From positions 1 to 45,992 of IMG/VR virus record IMGVR_UViG_3300020603_000036: a DNA stretch of 45,992 nucleotides; one strand, written 5' to 3'. The position numbers and the translations under genes are program-made. Shown in pieces: positions 32,684-42,506 of this stretch. Each line of letters begins with the position of its first letter. Positions within the stretch are counted from its first letter, which is position 1. This DNA comes from a virus. The notes below the pieces were generated by a model. It was not told the origin of the DNA. It ran no database searches and worked only from the letters and a program-made list of their open reading frames with translations.

Positions 32684-35600
32684 ATGACCAATTCGTATAG
32701 AATTAAAACTCAAATTGGACAAGACCAAACCCTAAATGTAAACATAGATCAAGAGTACGATTTCTTAGAAATCCTCTCTATGAAGATACAAAGTGAGGAC
32801 ATCTACACAAGAAACTGTGCGGACTATGGTGTTGTTGTTGGTCGTGTAGTTGCAAACGGTGGATACGGCATACCAAACGTAAAAGTTGCTGTTTTTGTAC
32901 CAATACAAGAAGAAGATAGAAACAACGATATTATAACTTCTCTATATCCTTATAAATCGACAGGGGATAAAAACGAAGATGGATTTAGATTCAATCTTTT
33001 ACCATACGAAAAATCTTATTCGACACACGTTCCAACTGGTACTTTCCCGTCAAGAAATGATGTTTTAACAAATCCGACAGTAATACAAGTCTATGACAAG
33101 TATTACAAATACACAGTGAGAACCAACGAGAGTGGGGATTACATGATTATGGGCGTTCCGTTGGGTAATCAAACTGTGTTCATGGATTGTGATCTTTCCG
33201 ATATAGGTGAGTTTAGTTTGACACCACAAGATCTCATAAGAATGGGAGTTGCAAATGAAACTCAACTTAATGGAAATAAATTTGCGTCATCGCCAAACCT
33301 CGCATCATTACCACAGATTATTTCATTACAAGCCAATATAGATGTTTCTCCACTTTGGGGACAACCCGAGGTTTGCCAAATTGCAATCAACAGAGTTGAT
33401 TTTGATTTGAGAGAACAGGCCAACATCGATATCCAACCAACTGCCGTATTCATGGGGTCTGTTATTTCTGCAAGTGACAGAAGAGTACTGAGAAAAAACT
33501 GTAGACCTTCAACTGAAGCGGGTAATTTATGTGACTTAATATCAGGGCCAGGAGAGATCTTATGTATCAGACAGACGGTCGGACAAGATTCCAATGGTAG
33601 GCCAGGTTTAGAAGTTTACGAGTTTGACGGAGGTGCGAAAGTGATAGACGGAGATGGAACTTTTTTAGTCGATTTACCAATGAATTTGGACTATATTGTG
33701 ACCAATGAATTTGGAGAAAAAACAATCTCTTTAGACCCAAATGTAGGTATACCAACCAAAGGAAAATATAGATTTAAAGTAAAATGGGAACAAGACCCTG
33801 ATTTAGGAAAACAAGTAAAGAGGGCATATTATCTAGTCCCGAATGTTAGAGAATATGGTTGGACATCTCCAAATATAGATCCCGCAGATTTCTCGGATCC
33901 TAAAAGTCCAATATACACACCAAACTATAGTGCCAACACACAATGGAACCAATTTCAAAAATCATATGCGTTTTCATTAGATTGGAATGATTATTCAAGT
34001 CCTCAATCAGCAATAAATTGCGAAGATACTTTTTATCAATTTGGATACAATAAAGTTTATACTATATCTCAATTTATAGATGGTTACCACAATGGTGCAA
34101 ACAGAGGAAGGTTTATTGGTATCAAAGAAATTTTAGATTCTGCGTGTGATTCAACTAACAATAGGTTTCCAACTAACGACGGTGTTAAGAATTTCGATCT
34201 TATATTCATTATTTTTAACTTCTTTTTTTCATTTATCCTACTTCTTTTATTCCCATTGTTGGTCAATGTTCATATTGTTGCATTCCTGTGGCCTATACTT
34301 AAAATTCTTATAACATTTGTATATGGAGTAATTGCTACATTCATTTTCGTCCTCTGTAAAATTATTGATGCTATCCCATTCGTGAATATAAATTGTCCAA
34401 AACCGCCATCATTTAAAGATATATTCAATTCGCTTGGAAATCCATTCAAGAATATTTCTTTACCTACAATAATTTATCCTGACTGTGAGTTATGTAGTTG
34501 TAAAGAAGAATCACCCGAGGAAAATGCAAGCGCTGCAGCCTTTATACAAGAGTCATTAAAGACAACGTCACTTACGCTCCTGATTGATTCGCCAAATCCC
34601 GTCAGTTATGGAAATATATTTGACGAACAATATTGTCAAGATGATCCTTGGTTCAAATATTATTCAGCCAACTATTTGAATTTAGAAGATCAAGGAATTG
34701 CATGTAGAATCGAAACAGTAGAAAATGCCATGGCTTATCAGCAACAAAATATTCAAAGAATCGTTGCAGGTAATAATCAGGGAATAGTTGGACAAAGAAC
34801 ACCCGCGACAATATGGATGCCTGTAGGAGACCAAACAAACAGACCAGTATGTTCTATGGACCTTACTTTGTCAGAGAGATTGAATCTCTTCAATATGAAG
34901 GCTAACTATTTCAATTCGACAGGGGGATGGAATCAAGTTAGAACATACGTTGCCTCTGACATAACCGCAAACTCAGGTTTATTTCATTATGATAATACAA
35001 TAACAATTCTTTGTGATGCGGCATCTGCCGAACAGTTTATCACAGGAAGAATGATGACATTCCAAAACCCTTTTAATTCTTTGGATCCGAACACTAGTCA
35101 AGCAGAAACTAATTTCTCTGGATTTAGTTCCTCTACAGGTTATGCCAAAAATTTGAGAGCGGTGACTGTAAATTATGCAAACCCTGATTTTCCAGATCAG
35201 TCACTGAGTCAACAATACATCGTGAATCAAAGTGCGGATACTATACAGAACTGTTGGGTAGGATCTATCATCACAGTTGAAGACGGTGAAAAATGGTTTT
35301 ACACTGATTGTGATGGGGTATACCATTCTGGTGATACCCCAACTACAGGTTCTATTTGTGTTAATGATCTATTCCCATACGAAGGTGTTAATATTACCAC
35401 AGCGACCTGTTCCAATCCTAAATATTTGATGTATACCAAGGCTAAGTCGGATTGTGAGTATTTCCAAGTGATCACAGCAATGACTTATCAAAATTTCGCC
35501 TCATTGAATCCTCCCACATTCTCAGGTCAAAAAAGTTTGAATGAGAGGTATATTGGTGGTACCATGTATCTATGGGAAGAGCATCACCGCAGAACCGGTT

Positions 35601-37975
35601 TCTTGGGCTTAGGTTCAGGTGCTAAAACTTGGTTACCTAACACAGCGACAAGACCTTTCTTTGCAATCCCTGATAATAAAGAAATAGTAGTTGTAATACT
35701 ACAGAGAGGAGTTGATCCAAATAGTACAAGACAGACGACAACTGTTGATATATCAAGAATATGCGGTCAGAACTACGGATCTGTTTTAGTAACATCAAAA
35801 TACAAGTTGAATATACCTATTCAACCTGGATTGGTCTTACCAAGACATGATCAATATCAATCCAATGAAGACAATCCTATATTTTTTGATTCTTACATAT
35901 TTGATACTGGTAATAATTACTCGGGTTATACGACAAATATGCACACAAACTATTCTTCTTTGGATTCAACCAAAGTTGGTTACAACGGTTTTCAAGTATC
36001 ACCCCAAAATACATATTCAATTTTGACACCAACCCACATTAACATAAACACAGGTAGTGGTGGTGGATATGTGAAATCGAACACTTCGGTCAACATTTTT
36101 GGAATGTCGAGCTATCCAATTGTAATCAGACAGCCAAATTATCTTTCTGATGCATTCGCATGGGATCCTTGGTATCGAATCTTCGGGTCTTATTATAGTA
36201 ACCAACCGTGGTCGCAAGGTAAAAAGATGAATGGTTACTGGAATGATGAGTATGTTGAGGGTGGATCGTATTTCTTTTCATCTGTTGGAGGTAGTTTGGA
36301 AGAGGGTTTAGCTTCAATTAGATACGATAGATTTGTTTATTTCTCACCTGCATATTCAACGGCAACAACATTGGATGTTCAGGCAAGAACACAAAAAATT
36401 GTGATGAGAACTGATCGACTACCAACATCGACATCGAGATCTGGTTATCTTAACAATACCTACCTTTTACACCAAAACACAAACTTTGCATTTTATTTTA
36501 TAACAGACGAAGGTTTAGTAGAATCATATGATGCGGAAGGGTCTTCATTCTTAATTAATGATGCGGCCGAAGAACTAAGTCAGTATGAAGACCAATTTGC
36601 ATCAACTTTTTCATGTCAAGGGTTAGTACCACTCAAATGTTATTCAGGGGATTCTGAAACTTTTGGGATTTACCCCAAAACAGATAAATGCTATAAAAAA
36701 ACAGTTATAAAAGGTGGGTGTTATGTCTTCGTTAGTAAAGTTATACTTTCACTTCCAAACGACTTCAAACAACTTGCCGAGTTCAAAGCTAGAACTAGAG
36801 TTAATTTTGCGGCATGTAGAGGTGTTTTTGGACATACTTTTTTAAATAACTGGGTTAATGGAGTGTTATACCATTTCCCATTTAGGAATTTGAGATTTTT
36901 CAAATCACCTAAAGATCCTGTAGATCCTAATGGACCATATAATGAATATTGTAATGACGTGGTTCTATTACATAATCAAACAAACAATTTCTACTACAGA
37001 TCATCACCGTTCAATGGAACAACATTCGTAGGTAAACAAAGGACTGGATCACGTGGAAGAAACGACAAAGAAATACTTTTTCCAACCACAATTATGGATA
37101 TGGGACCGAGAGACGCCTTCACTCAAGAAGTTACATTGAACGCTGATTTCTTTGGGTATAACATGAACAAGGTACCGACAACTTCATTCAACAATCCTCA
37201 AGATATATTGACATTATTCATATTATCGAGACAAGTCAATTCAAGTTGGCTTGCAAATATTATTGGACTAGGAGATGGATCCGTGAATTCGTTTTTCTCA
37301 AGAACAAAATCTAAAATTGACGGTGACTATGCACAAATGATTTCAATTAATTCAGAGATAGGGGTGCAAGAATTCAATTTTGAGGCTTACACCGCTCAGT
37401 CGGGTTCTAATGTAAATAATCCATTCTATATTGGTCAAGATAGATCTAAGGAACCTGTGATGGGTATATTTTTTTCTTCAGAAACACAGACTAGAGATTT
37501 AATATCTCCGAGAAGGTTGATAAGAAATGATAACGTTAATTATAACAATGCTGTTTACGATTATTTGGGTAGTAATTCCCAACTGATACCATACTACAGT
37601 TGGACCACCAAAGATAGTAATGCAATATTTGGAACAGAGAAAAATGAATGGAAAACAAATACCATTCAAAAAAGTTATTACCAAAGATTTAATCGTACAG
37701 ATATTAACTCAAATTATTTTATGGGTGAAAACCCTAAGGCGGACTTTATGAGAGGATACATCTATAATAGAAGTAATATCCTGTTTCAGCCTAACACATT
37801 GAATGAAGCATATCAATTTGAGGGTGATAAGAATACATCCGATTCACCGAGCTATGATCCTGTAAATTTAAATACTTATTTCACTGTTGGTCTTCCTTAT
37901 CACTTCTACTTCGGATTAGGTGTTGGAAAGTCATCCATGAATAGATTTATTAAAAAATACGTTACAACAGAATGA
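32684..37975 (+). CDS. Giant tail/baseplate protein with membrane-hairpin segment
   Basis: 1763 residues, family not identified. The N-terminus has VVVGRVVANGGYGIPNVKVA, then TNESGDYMIMGVPLGNQTVF, a carboxypeptidase-regulatory/Ig-like beta sandwich pattern. Residues about 503-562 are strongly hydrophobic (FIIFNFFFSFILLLLFPLLV, then AFLWPILKILITFVYGVIAT and FIFVLCKI), enough for two or three membrane helices. They are followed by a Cys-rich stretch (NINCPKPPSF, PDCELCSCKEE). The remaining 1150 residues are beta-rich with scattered Cys and Trp, like receptor-binding or fibre proteins. It heads a coupled set of tail genes (ATGA overlap with the next). Membrane helices in a presumed virion protein suggest insertion into a host membrane at infection; this is inference. 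No frameshift or truncation is visible. Confidence 0.75.
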   Translation: MTNSYRIKTQIGQDQTLNVNIDQEYDFLEILSMKIQSEDIYTRNCADYGVVVGRVVANGGYGIPNVKVAVFVPIQEEDRNNDIITSLYPYKSTGDKNEDGFRFNLLPYEKSYSTHVPTGTFPSRNDVLTNPTVIQVYDKYYKYTVRTNESGDYMIMGVPLGNQTVFMDCDLSDIGEFSLTPQDLIRMGVANETQLNGNKFASSPNLASLPQIISLQANIDVSPLWGQPEVCQIAINRVDFDLREQANIDIQPTAVFMGSVISASDRRVLRKNCRPSTEAGNLCDLISGPGEILCIRQTVGQDSNGRPGLEVYEFDGGAKVIDGDGTFLVDLPMNLDYIVTNEFGEKTISLDPNVGIPTKGKYRFKVKWEQDPDLGKQVKRAYYLVPNVREYGWTSPNIDPADFSDPKSPIYTPNYSANTQWNQFQKSYAFSLDWNDYSSPQSAINCEDTFYQFGYNKVYTISQFIDGYHNGANRGRFIGIKEILDSACDSTNNRFPTNDGVKNFDLIFIIFNFFFSFILLLLFPLLVNVHIVAFLWPILKILITFVYGVIATFIFVLCKIIDAIPFVNINCPKPPSFKDIFNSLGNPFKNISLPTIIYPDCELCSCKEESPEENASAAAFIQESLKTTSLTLLIDSPNPVSYGNIFDEQYCQDDPWFKYYSANYLNLEDQGIACRIETVENAMAYQQQNIQRIVAGNNQGIVGQRTPATIWMPVGDQTNRPVCSMDLTLSERLNLFNMKANYFNSTGGWNQVRTYVASDITANSGLFHYDNTITILCDAASAEQFITGRMMTFQNPFNSLDPNTSQAETNFSGFSSSTGYAKNLRAVTVNYANPDFPDQSLSQQYIVNQSADTIQNCWVGSIITVEDGEKWFYTDCDGVYHSGDTPTTGSICVNDLFPYEGVNITTATCSNPKYLMYTKAKSDCEYFQVITAMTYQNFASLNPPTFSGQKSLNERYIGGTMYLWEEHHRRTGFLGLGSGAKTWLPNTATRPFFAIPDNKEIVVVILQRGVDPNSTRQTTTVDISRICGQNYGSVLVTSKYKLNIPIQPGLVLPRHDQYQSNEDNPIFFDSYIFDTGNNYSGYTTNMHTNYSSLDSTKVGYNGFQVSPQNTYSILTPTHININTGSGGGYVKSNTSVNIFGMSSYPIVIRQPNYLSDAFAWDPWYRIFGSYYSNQPWSQGKKMNGYWNDEYVEGGSYFFSSVGGSLEEGLASIRYDRFVYFSPAYSTATTLDVQARTQKIVMRTDRLPTSTSRSGYLNNTYLLHQNTNFAFYFITDEGLVESYDAEGSSFLINDAAEELSQYEDQFASTFSCQGLVPLKCYSGDSETFGIYPKTDKCYKKTVIKGGCYVFVSKVILSLPNDFKQLAEFKARTRVNFAACRGVFGHTFLNNWVNGVLYHFPFRNLRFFKSPKDPVDPNGPYNEYCNDVVLLHNQTNNFYYRSSPFNGTTFVGKQRTGSRGRNDKEILFPTTIMDMGPRDAFTQEVTLNADFFGYNMNKVPTTSFNNPQDILTLFILSRQVNSSWLANIIGLGDGSVNSFFSRTKSKIDGDYAQMISINSEIGVQEFNFEAYTAQSGSNVNNPFYIGQDRSKEPVMGIFFSSETQTRDLISPRRLIRNDNVNYNNAVYDYLGSNSQLIPYYSWTTKDSNAIFGTEKNEWKTNTIQKSYYQRFNRTDINSNYFMGENPKADFMRGYIYNRSNILFQPNTLNEAYQFEGDKNTSDSPSYDPVNLNTYFTVGLPYHFYFGLGVGKSSMNRFIKKYVTTE

Positions 37976-39714
37976 ACGGAACAACAACCATAGTACCAAG
38001 TAGGTTGAGATTCAAATCTGCACCAACTGTAGATCAAAGTCTCAAAGTTTCAATTAAATCGAAAGAAAACGAACTAACAGAATATGATCGGATTGCCTCT
38101 GTTAACCTCGCCGTTTTGTTCAATGACGAAAGACAAGCCTCAACAACTTTCAGACCTACTTTTAAGGTCAGCCCGATTTACGAAAACTCCTACACTGGCA
38201 CAACTGAATACATTCCATTTCTATACAACCTATACTATGTTGATGCTCAGAAATCTTTAGTGAATGGTATTTGGAGAGGGTTTCCTCAATATTATGAGTT
38301 TGAATTTTTTAGACCTAACATACAGGATCAACATATCAGTTATGTTGCTAAAAGTGCTTACACTTATAATTGGACTTATTACTTAAGTTTACCACAAGAG
38401 AACAATTATACAAAACAGATGTTTTGGACGGATGGAATTAACGAAATTGAATGGCTATCAGGGGATGGTATTCCTTTTGTTGTTAAAAATATGAAGTTTG
38501 ATGGTACAAATTACATTTCATTTATTTGTATTAGTGAACACAACTTACAGATAGGAGATTATGTAGAATTGTCTTTAAAGTATGACGGAAATAATCTATT
38601 CCAAGTTAACACACTCGGTGATGGTACATTTGGGTCAGAAACTTACATATTCAATCTAACAAATGTTGGATATACTGGTACGACATTTGCAAACAATGCA
38701 AAGGGAACTTTCAAAAAGATTGTTGATATAACAAATTCAGGTGAATCAAAGTCCACGTATTATGTAAAAATGCACAAGATTATCACAAACGTTAATGATA
38801 TTGTTGTAACAAAAACTGGATTTGAGGAAGTACCATTTACCGCAAACAAGAAGTTTGAATTTTCCTCGTTAACCCCAAACAATATATCAAGAATTTCCCA
38901 AAAGAACGCATCCACCGTATACACATTCACTGCAAACTACGACCTGAATATTGATAATATTTTGGACAATCAGAAAAGACCCCTAAATGAGATATTTCTC
39001 ACAATTATCAATAAAGGTTTTACTGGATATTTCAATAAGCCAACACAAGGAACAGGACTAAAAGAAGGTTGGGAATTCAACATAACAGAAAGAAACAATT
39101 TATATTGGGACAGTAACAACCTCAAGTCAAATTCCAACATCGGATATTCTTCTTATACAAAAACTAATGGATCAACTGAGGAATTTTATTATAATAAGGA
39201 TCTGAAATCGGGAGACACAATCTGTGGAGATTGGTGTGAATGGAATGATGTAACTCAGTCAGAGAGAATAATATCACCATATTATCATAAGATTAAATAC
39301 AACCAAGATGTATTCAAAAGTGAACCAATCACAAATACAAATCCAAGCGGATATTATTACCAACCACATATTGGTATGGTGATTAGAGTATTTTCAAATT
39401 ATATTGAAACAGGGGAACTCTACAACGTTGATCAAATACCTTTTTGGGCTTTTTATTCAAACGCATATGAACAGTTTATGTGGAGAGACATTTATGAGTA
39501 TGGTTTTATCGATGAGGCGGACAGAGGAGTTAATTATCCTTTTTTAAATTTTTCACATTATCCATTCAACGCATCTCAATTTAGACTAATACCGGACGGA
39601 GGGTATGATCTTGGAGGAGTCATAAGCGAAGGTCCCAAATTCGGACCGTTGAGTGGGTTTAGCATAAACACAGGAGATAAAGTAGTCAAACCTATAGTGG
39701 ATGAGTGTGAGTAA
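37972..39714 (+). CDS. Tail/baseplate structural protein, unknown family
   Basis: 580 residues, overlapping the previous gene by four bases (ATGA). The sequence is beta-rich and aromatic: an N-terminal PSRLRFKSAPTVDQSLKVSI, a NLYYVDAQKSLVNGIWRGFP segment, a Gly/Asn/Thr-rich middle with a small beta domain (about 185-260, IGDYVELSLKYDGNN, NLTNVGYTG), then DTICGDWCEWNDVTQSERII and YYHKIKYNQDVF followed by GYYYQPHIGMVIRVF. No catalytic motif, signal peptide or membrane segment is present. Neighbours on both sides overlap it, so it is almost certainly produced with the baseplate/tail-tip set. A distal tail or fibre-attachment role is likely but unproven. Confidence 0.75.
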   Translation: MNGTTTIVPSRLRFKSAPTVDQSLKVSIKSKENELTEYDRIASVNLAVLFNDERQASTTFRPTFKVSPIYENSYTGTTEYIPFLYNLYYVDAQKSLVNGIWRGFPQYYEFEFFRPNIQDQHISYVAKSAYTYNWTYYLSLPQENNYTKQMFWTDGINEIEWLSGDGIPFVVKNMKFDGTNYISFICISEHNLQIGDYVELSLKYDGNNLFQVNTLGDGTFGSETYIFNLTNVGYTGTTFANNAKGTFKKIVDITNSGESKSTYYVKMHKIITNVNDIVVTKTGFEEVPFTANKKFEFSSLTPNNISRISQKNASTVYTFTANYDLNIDNILDNQKRPLNEIFLTIINKGFTGYFNKPTQGTGLKEGWEFNITERNNLYWDSNNLKSNSNIGYSSYTKTNGSTEEFYYNKDLKSGDTICGDWCEWNDVTQSERIISPYYHKIKYNQDVFKSEPITNTNPSGYYYQPHIGMVIRVFSNYIETGELYNVDQIPFWAFYSNAYEQFMWRDIYEYGFIDEADRGVNYPFLNFSHYPFNASQFRLIPDGGYDLGGVISEGPKFGPLSGFSINTGDKVVKPIVDECE

Positions 39715-40489
39715 ACAAATATTGTTATCGGGTATTACCAACAATAGTATCAACATTCCCGTAAATTTGGATTGGGAGTATCTTGATACTGAGGCAGATA
39801 TTGTTGCCTTCCAAGATAATGTTATCGAAGAATTACTCAGATCTGACAAGGATTTTGAAGTCAACAGATTTGCTCACGCTGATTATCAAACATCCACAGA
39901 AATAAACTATGAATTCTATTTCTACGAGGGTGCTGGTTTGTCCAACGTAAACAATTGGAAGATTGATTACAGAGCCGAGGGTTTTACAACACAAGAAATA
40001 TATTACTATGCTAACTCATTTAAAAACTCATTTTTCAAGTTAGACCTTTATGATAGTCCGATTGATACTCAACAAACTAACTACATCACAATTATTATAC
40101 CCACACAACAAGGTGAAAGAATGAATACTCTGATGCAGACAACGGATGTTTTAATCAGAAAACCTAAATACATATTAAACTATGTTGGTGATAAAGAAGG
40201 GTTCTTTATTTATTGGTTGAAGAAAAGAACTTTCTTAGATATATCAAGATTTTTTATGTCTGCCAAGTTTTTTGATGGAAAGACCGGTCAATTTGTAAGA
40301 ATGATGAATAGACCACAGTCATCAATTTTAGGTAACAAATTTAATTTCTCACAGAGTGAGTATTTCTACTACAGAGTAGATTTAGATTACGCTAACAGAA
40401 CTTATCAAGTATTTGATACGTTCAACATAGAACCTCAAAGGGTTGGGGGCCTAACACCCATAAAATGGTATGAATACATAAATCCATAA
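39701..40489 (+). CDS. Tail protein, unknown family
   Basis: 262 residues, starting 14 bases inside the previous gene and ending one base into the next (TAATG). Beta-rich N-terminus (LLSGITNNSINIPVNLDWEY), an acidic helix FQDNVIEELLRSDKDFEVNR, YEFYFYEG, then ITIIIPTQQGERMNTLMQTT and a basic aromatic region YWLKKRTFLDISRFFMSAKF. The C-terminus is SEYFYYRVDLDYANRTYQVF. I do not recognise the family. The strong overlap with its neighbours means it is made in fixed proportion with them, as expected for subunits of one baseplate-attached assembly. Confidence 0.7.
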   Translation: MSVSKQILLSGITNNSINIPVNLDWEYLDTEADIVAFQDNVIEELLRSDKDFEVNRFAHADYQTSTEINYEFYFYEGAGLSNVNNWKIDYRAEGFTTQEIYYYANSFKNSFFKLDLYDSPIDTQQTNYITIIIPTQQGERMNTLMQTTDVLIRKPKYILNYVGDKEGFFIYWLKKRTFLDISRFFMSAKFFDGKTGQFVRMMNRPQSSILGNKFNFSQSEYFYYRVDLDYANRTYQVFDTFNIEPQRVGGLTPIKWYEYINP

Positions 40490-41565
40490 TGCCCGATTAC
40501 AATTACATTATATCACCCGAAGTTATCAGTGGAGATCTGTTCACGGTCAACGTATCAGGCAGCCCTGTGGGAGTTTATTCAGCAATGACACAGGTTCTTA
40601 GTTCGGGACCAGGTGGATCTTCACTTTTGACTGGATTAACAATACCCATACTTATAACTGAAAATGTTGTAGATTGTGGATACTACTCACCTTTTGATGG
40701 TGCTGTGCACCAAAAAGATGTTGTAACAAATTTCATCTTTTCATCCACGACATCTAACCCATACATTTATAATGTTTACAACACATCAGACGAGTTCAAA
40801 AAGTTTATTGAGTTATCAACCTATACAATTGATTGGGGAGATGGATCATCCCCAAATAGTTTCAATCAACTCACCCCCGCATCAATATCTCATCAATACC
40901 CCACGGTTGTGAGTGCTTATACAATTACTTTGACTCAAAATAATCCTTGGGGTACAAATATTGTTAAAAAGGAAGTAGTTACCCCATATAGAATAGCAAC
41001 AATTATCAATCCAAACGGAACCGCATTTTTTGTATCAAACACAGGAAGTTGGACCTTTACACCTGTAAGTTACAATTTCATTTTTTCAGGTGATGCTGAA
41101 AACAACATACAGGATCAAGTATCTTCAACGTTTACAACTGTACCATATACGGTCTCGGGTGTAACAAATTCGAGAATACAAGAGCTTGCTCAATATGGTC
41201 CTCAGAAATTTATCGTTGGGGCACCCGTAATTAAAGACGGAGGTATATTCGGAGTTATAAATAATAGGTCCCCATTATTTACAGCATACACAATACACAA
41301 TGTGGATTACTACGACTTTGCCAATGGAGAAACTAAATTCTTCGTCCAAAGTTCAGGATTCACTGAAAATGAACTAACAGCACAATTCTTTTTCAAGAAT
41401 CCTGCATTACAGAAGGCTGTGGGAGATGCGGAGATTGTTACTAATATCTACATAGAAAGGGGAAAGAACTCCGCTTACGAACAAATACAAAGACTTGGAG
41501 AGGTAGATAACTTGGGAGACTTAATCAATTATGGTTACAAGTTTTTCAACGTTGAAACCAAATAA
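40489..41565 (+). CDS. Tail protein with PKD-like domain
   Basis: 358 residues. Residues about 111-170 form a PKD/Ig-like module: STYTIDWGDGSSPNSF, then SISHQYPTVVSAYTITLTQN; the WGDG turn followed by the H-Y-----Y-ITL strand is the PKD signature. PKD domains are common in extracellular adhesins and some phage tail proteins, where they act as spacers or sugar-binding supports. The N-terminal part (about 1-100) and the C-terminal part (about 200-358) are beta-rich and unassigned. It starts within TAATG shared with the previous stop. A 35-base gap with a TATTTAT heptamer follows, so this gene ends the operon begun at 32684. Confidence 0.75.
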   Translation: MPDYNYIISPEVISGDLFTVNVSGSPVGVYSAMTQVLSSGPGGSSLLTGLTIPILITENVVDCGYYSPFDGAVHQKDVVTNFIFSSTTSNPYIYNVYNTSDEFKKFIELSTYTIDWGDGSSPNSFNQLTPASISHQYPTVVSAYTITLTQNNPWGTNIVKKEVVTPYRIATIINPNGTAFFVSNTGSWTFTPVSYNFIFSGDAENNIQDQVSSTFTTVPYTVSGVTNSRIQELAQYGPQKFIVGAPVIKDGGIFGVINNRSPLFTAYTIHNVDYYDFANGETKFFVQSSGFTENELTAQFFFKNPALQKAVGDAEIVTNIYIERGKNSAYEQIQRLGEVDNLGDLINYGYKFFNVETK

Positions 41566-41575
41566 ACAGATAAAC

Positions 41576-41582
41576 TATTTAT
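41576..41582 (+). promoter_or_regulatory. TATTTAT promoter-like heptamer before the last operon
   Basis: CTATTTATAGAAAA, 18 bases before ATG 41601. Confidence 0.5.
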
Positions 41583-41600
41583 AGAAAATAAAACAAAGAA

Positions 41601-42506
41601 ATGGCAATAGCTTCATACGGGACAATAAGACCAGCTGACTGTTCACCAGATGACATGGAGATAATTTTGAATTATACTCCCTCAAGAGACGTAACAAACA
41701 ATTTCGTTTTGAAAAAACTCGATGCTAAAACTCTATTACGTCCTTATTTCAGCAATCAACAAATCGGAGGGTCCCCTGTAGAAATCTTGGGTGGATTATA
41801 CAACTTAACCCTTCCAGCGACAGAATTCAATGCTCTTGGGATTTACACACTTTTGATTAGACCTGCACAAATAAGAACTGTAATTGTGGATTGTGGCGTT
41901 CTAAGCGCATTACCAAACGTAAAAGGACTTGTATTAGACCTTAATTTGATACCTCAGGAATATAGAAATAAATTTGTTCCTCAAGGTCTTGTTGGATTTA
42001 GAATAGAATATCTGAATAGTGATGGTACAAAAATACCTAATTTCTTTAGAGTTGTTACATCTAATTTCTTTTGTGAGCCAGTCGTCACAAATCAGGTAAA
42101 TACCCAACAAAAATCAATAAGATACAGATACACTGATAGTACGGCAAACTTAATGTTCCTAACCCTATCACCTTCATCATCACCAACAAACAAACCAAAC
42201 GCAACACCATATATCGGACAACCCGATCAAGACATCGTTTTAACAAACACCTTTTTCAATCCTGTAACAATTGATATTGAAATGGTTGAATATGACGTGT
42301 CAACGCTAGCAATCGCGCTTTACGGAAATCAGACTAAATCTATGGATGATGGAATTTACACAATCTATGACTTTAACAATAATATCTACAGACAATACAA
42401 CTTGTTTGAAATCAGAGACCAGTTCAATGATCTTCTATATGAAGTTAGACAAAATAGGGGTGATAATATAGATTTCAGTAAAAACTTCAACACGATTATT
42501 AGTTAA
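41601..42506 (+). CDS. Baseplate/tail protein, unknown family
   Basis: 301 residues, first gene of the operon running off the window end. Conserved-looking features are a DCSPDDMEIILNYTPSRDVT start, LGGLYNLTLPATEFNALGIY, TLLIRPAQIRTVIVDCGVLS, then a long beta-rich body and a C-terminal helix (YNLFEIRDQFNDLLYEVRQN). No membrane segment or catalytic motif. The next gene starts on its stop codon (TAATG). Its place directly before the gp7/gpI-like gene suggests a wedge or wedge-fibre connector, for which T4 would use gp8, gp9 or gp10; I see no direct similarity to those. Confidence 0.7.
   Translation: MAIASYGTIRPADCSPDDMEIILNYTPSRDVTNNFVLKKLDAKTLLRPYFSNQQIGGSPVEILGGLYNLTLPATEFNALGIYTLLIRPAQIRTVIVDCGVLSALPNVKGLVLDLNLIPQEYRNKFVPQGLVGFRIEYLNSDGTKIPNFFRVVTSNFFCEPVVTNQVNTQQKSIRYRYTDSTANLMFLTLSPSSSPTNKPNATPYIGQPDQDIVLTNTFFNPVTIDIEMVEYDVSTLAIALYGNQTKSMDDGIYTIYDFNNNIYRQYNLFEIRDQFNDLLYEVRQNRGDNIDFSKNFNTIIS

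Noticed and set aside
34693-34838. Minus-strand open frames under the 1763-residue gene (also near 33262-33594 and 36126-36317)
   Set aside because: All are antisense shadows of one long uninterrupted plus-strand gene, without domain-like sequence or gaps in the plus frame.
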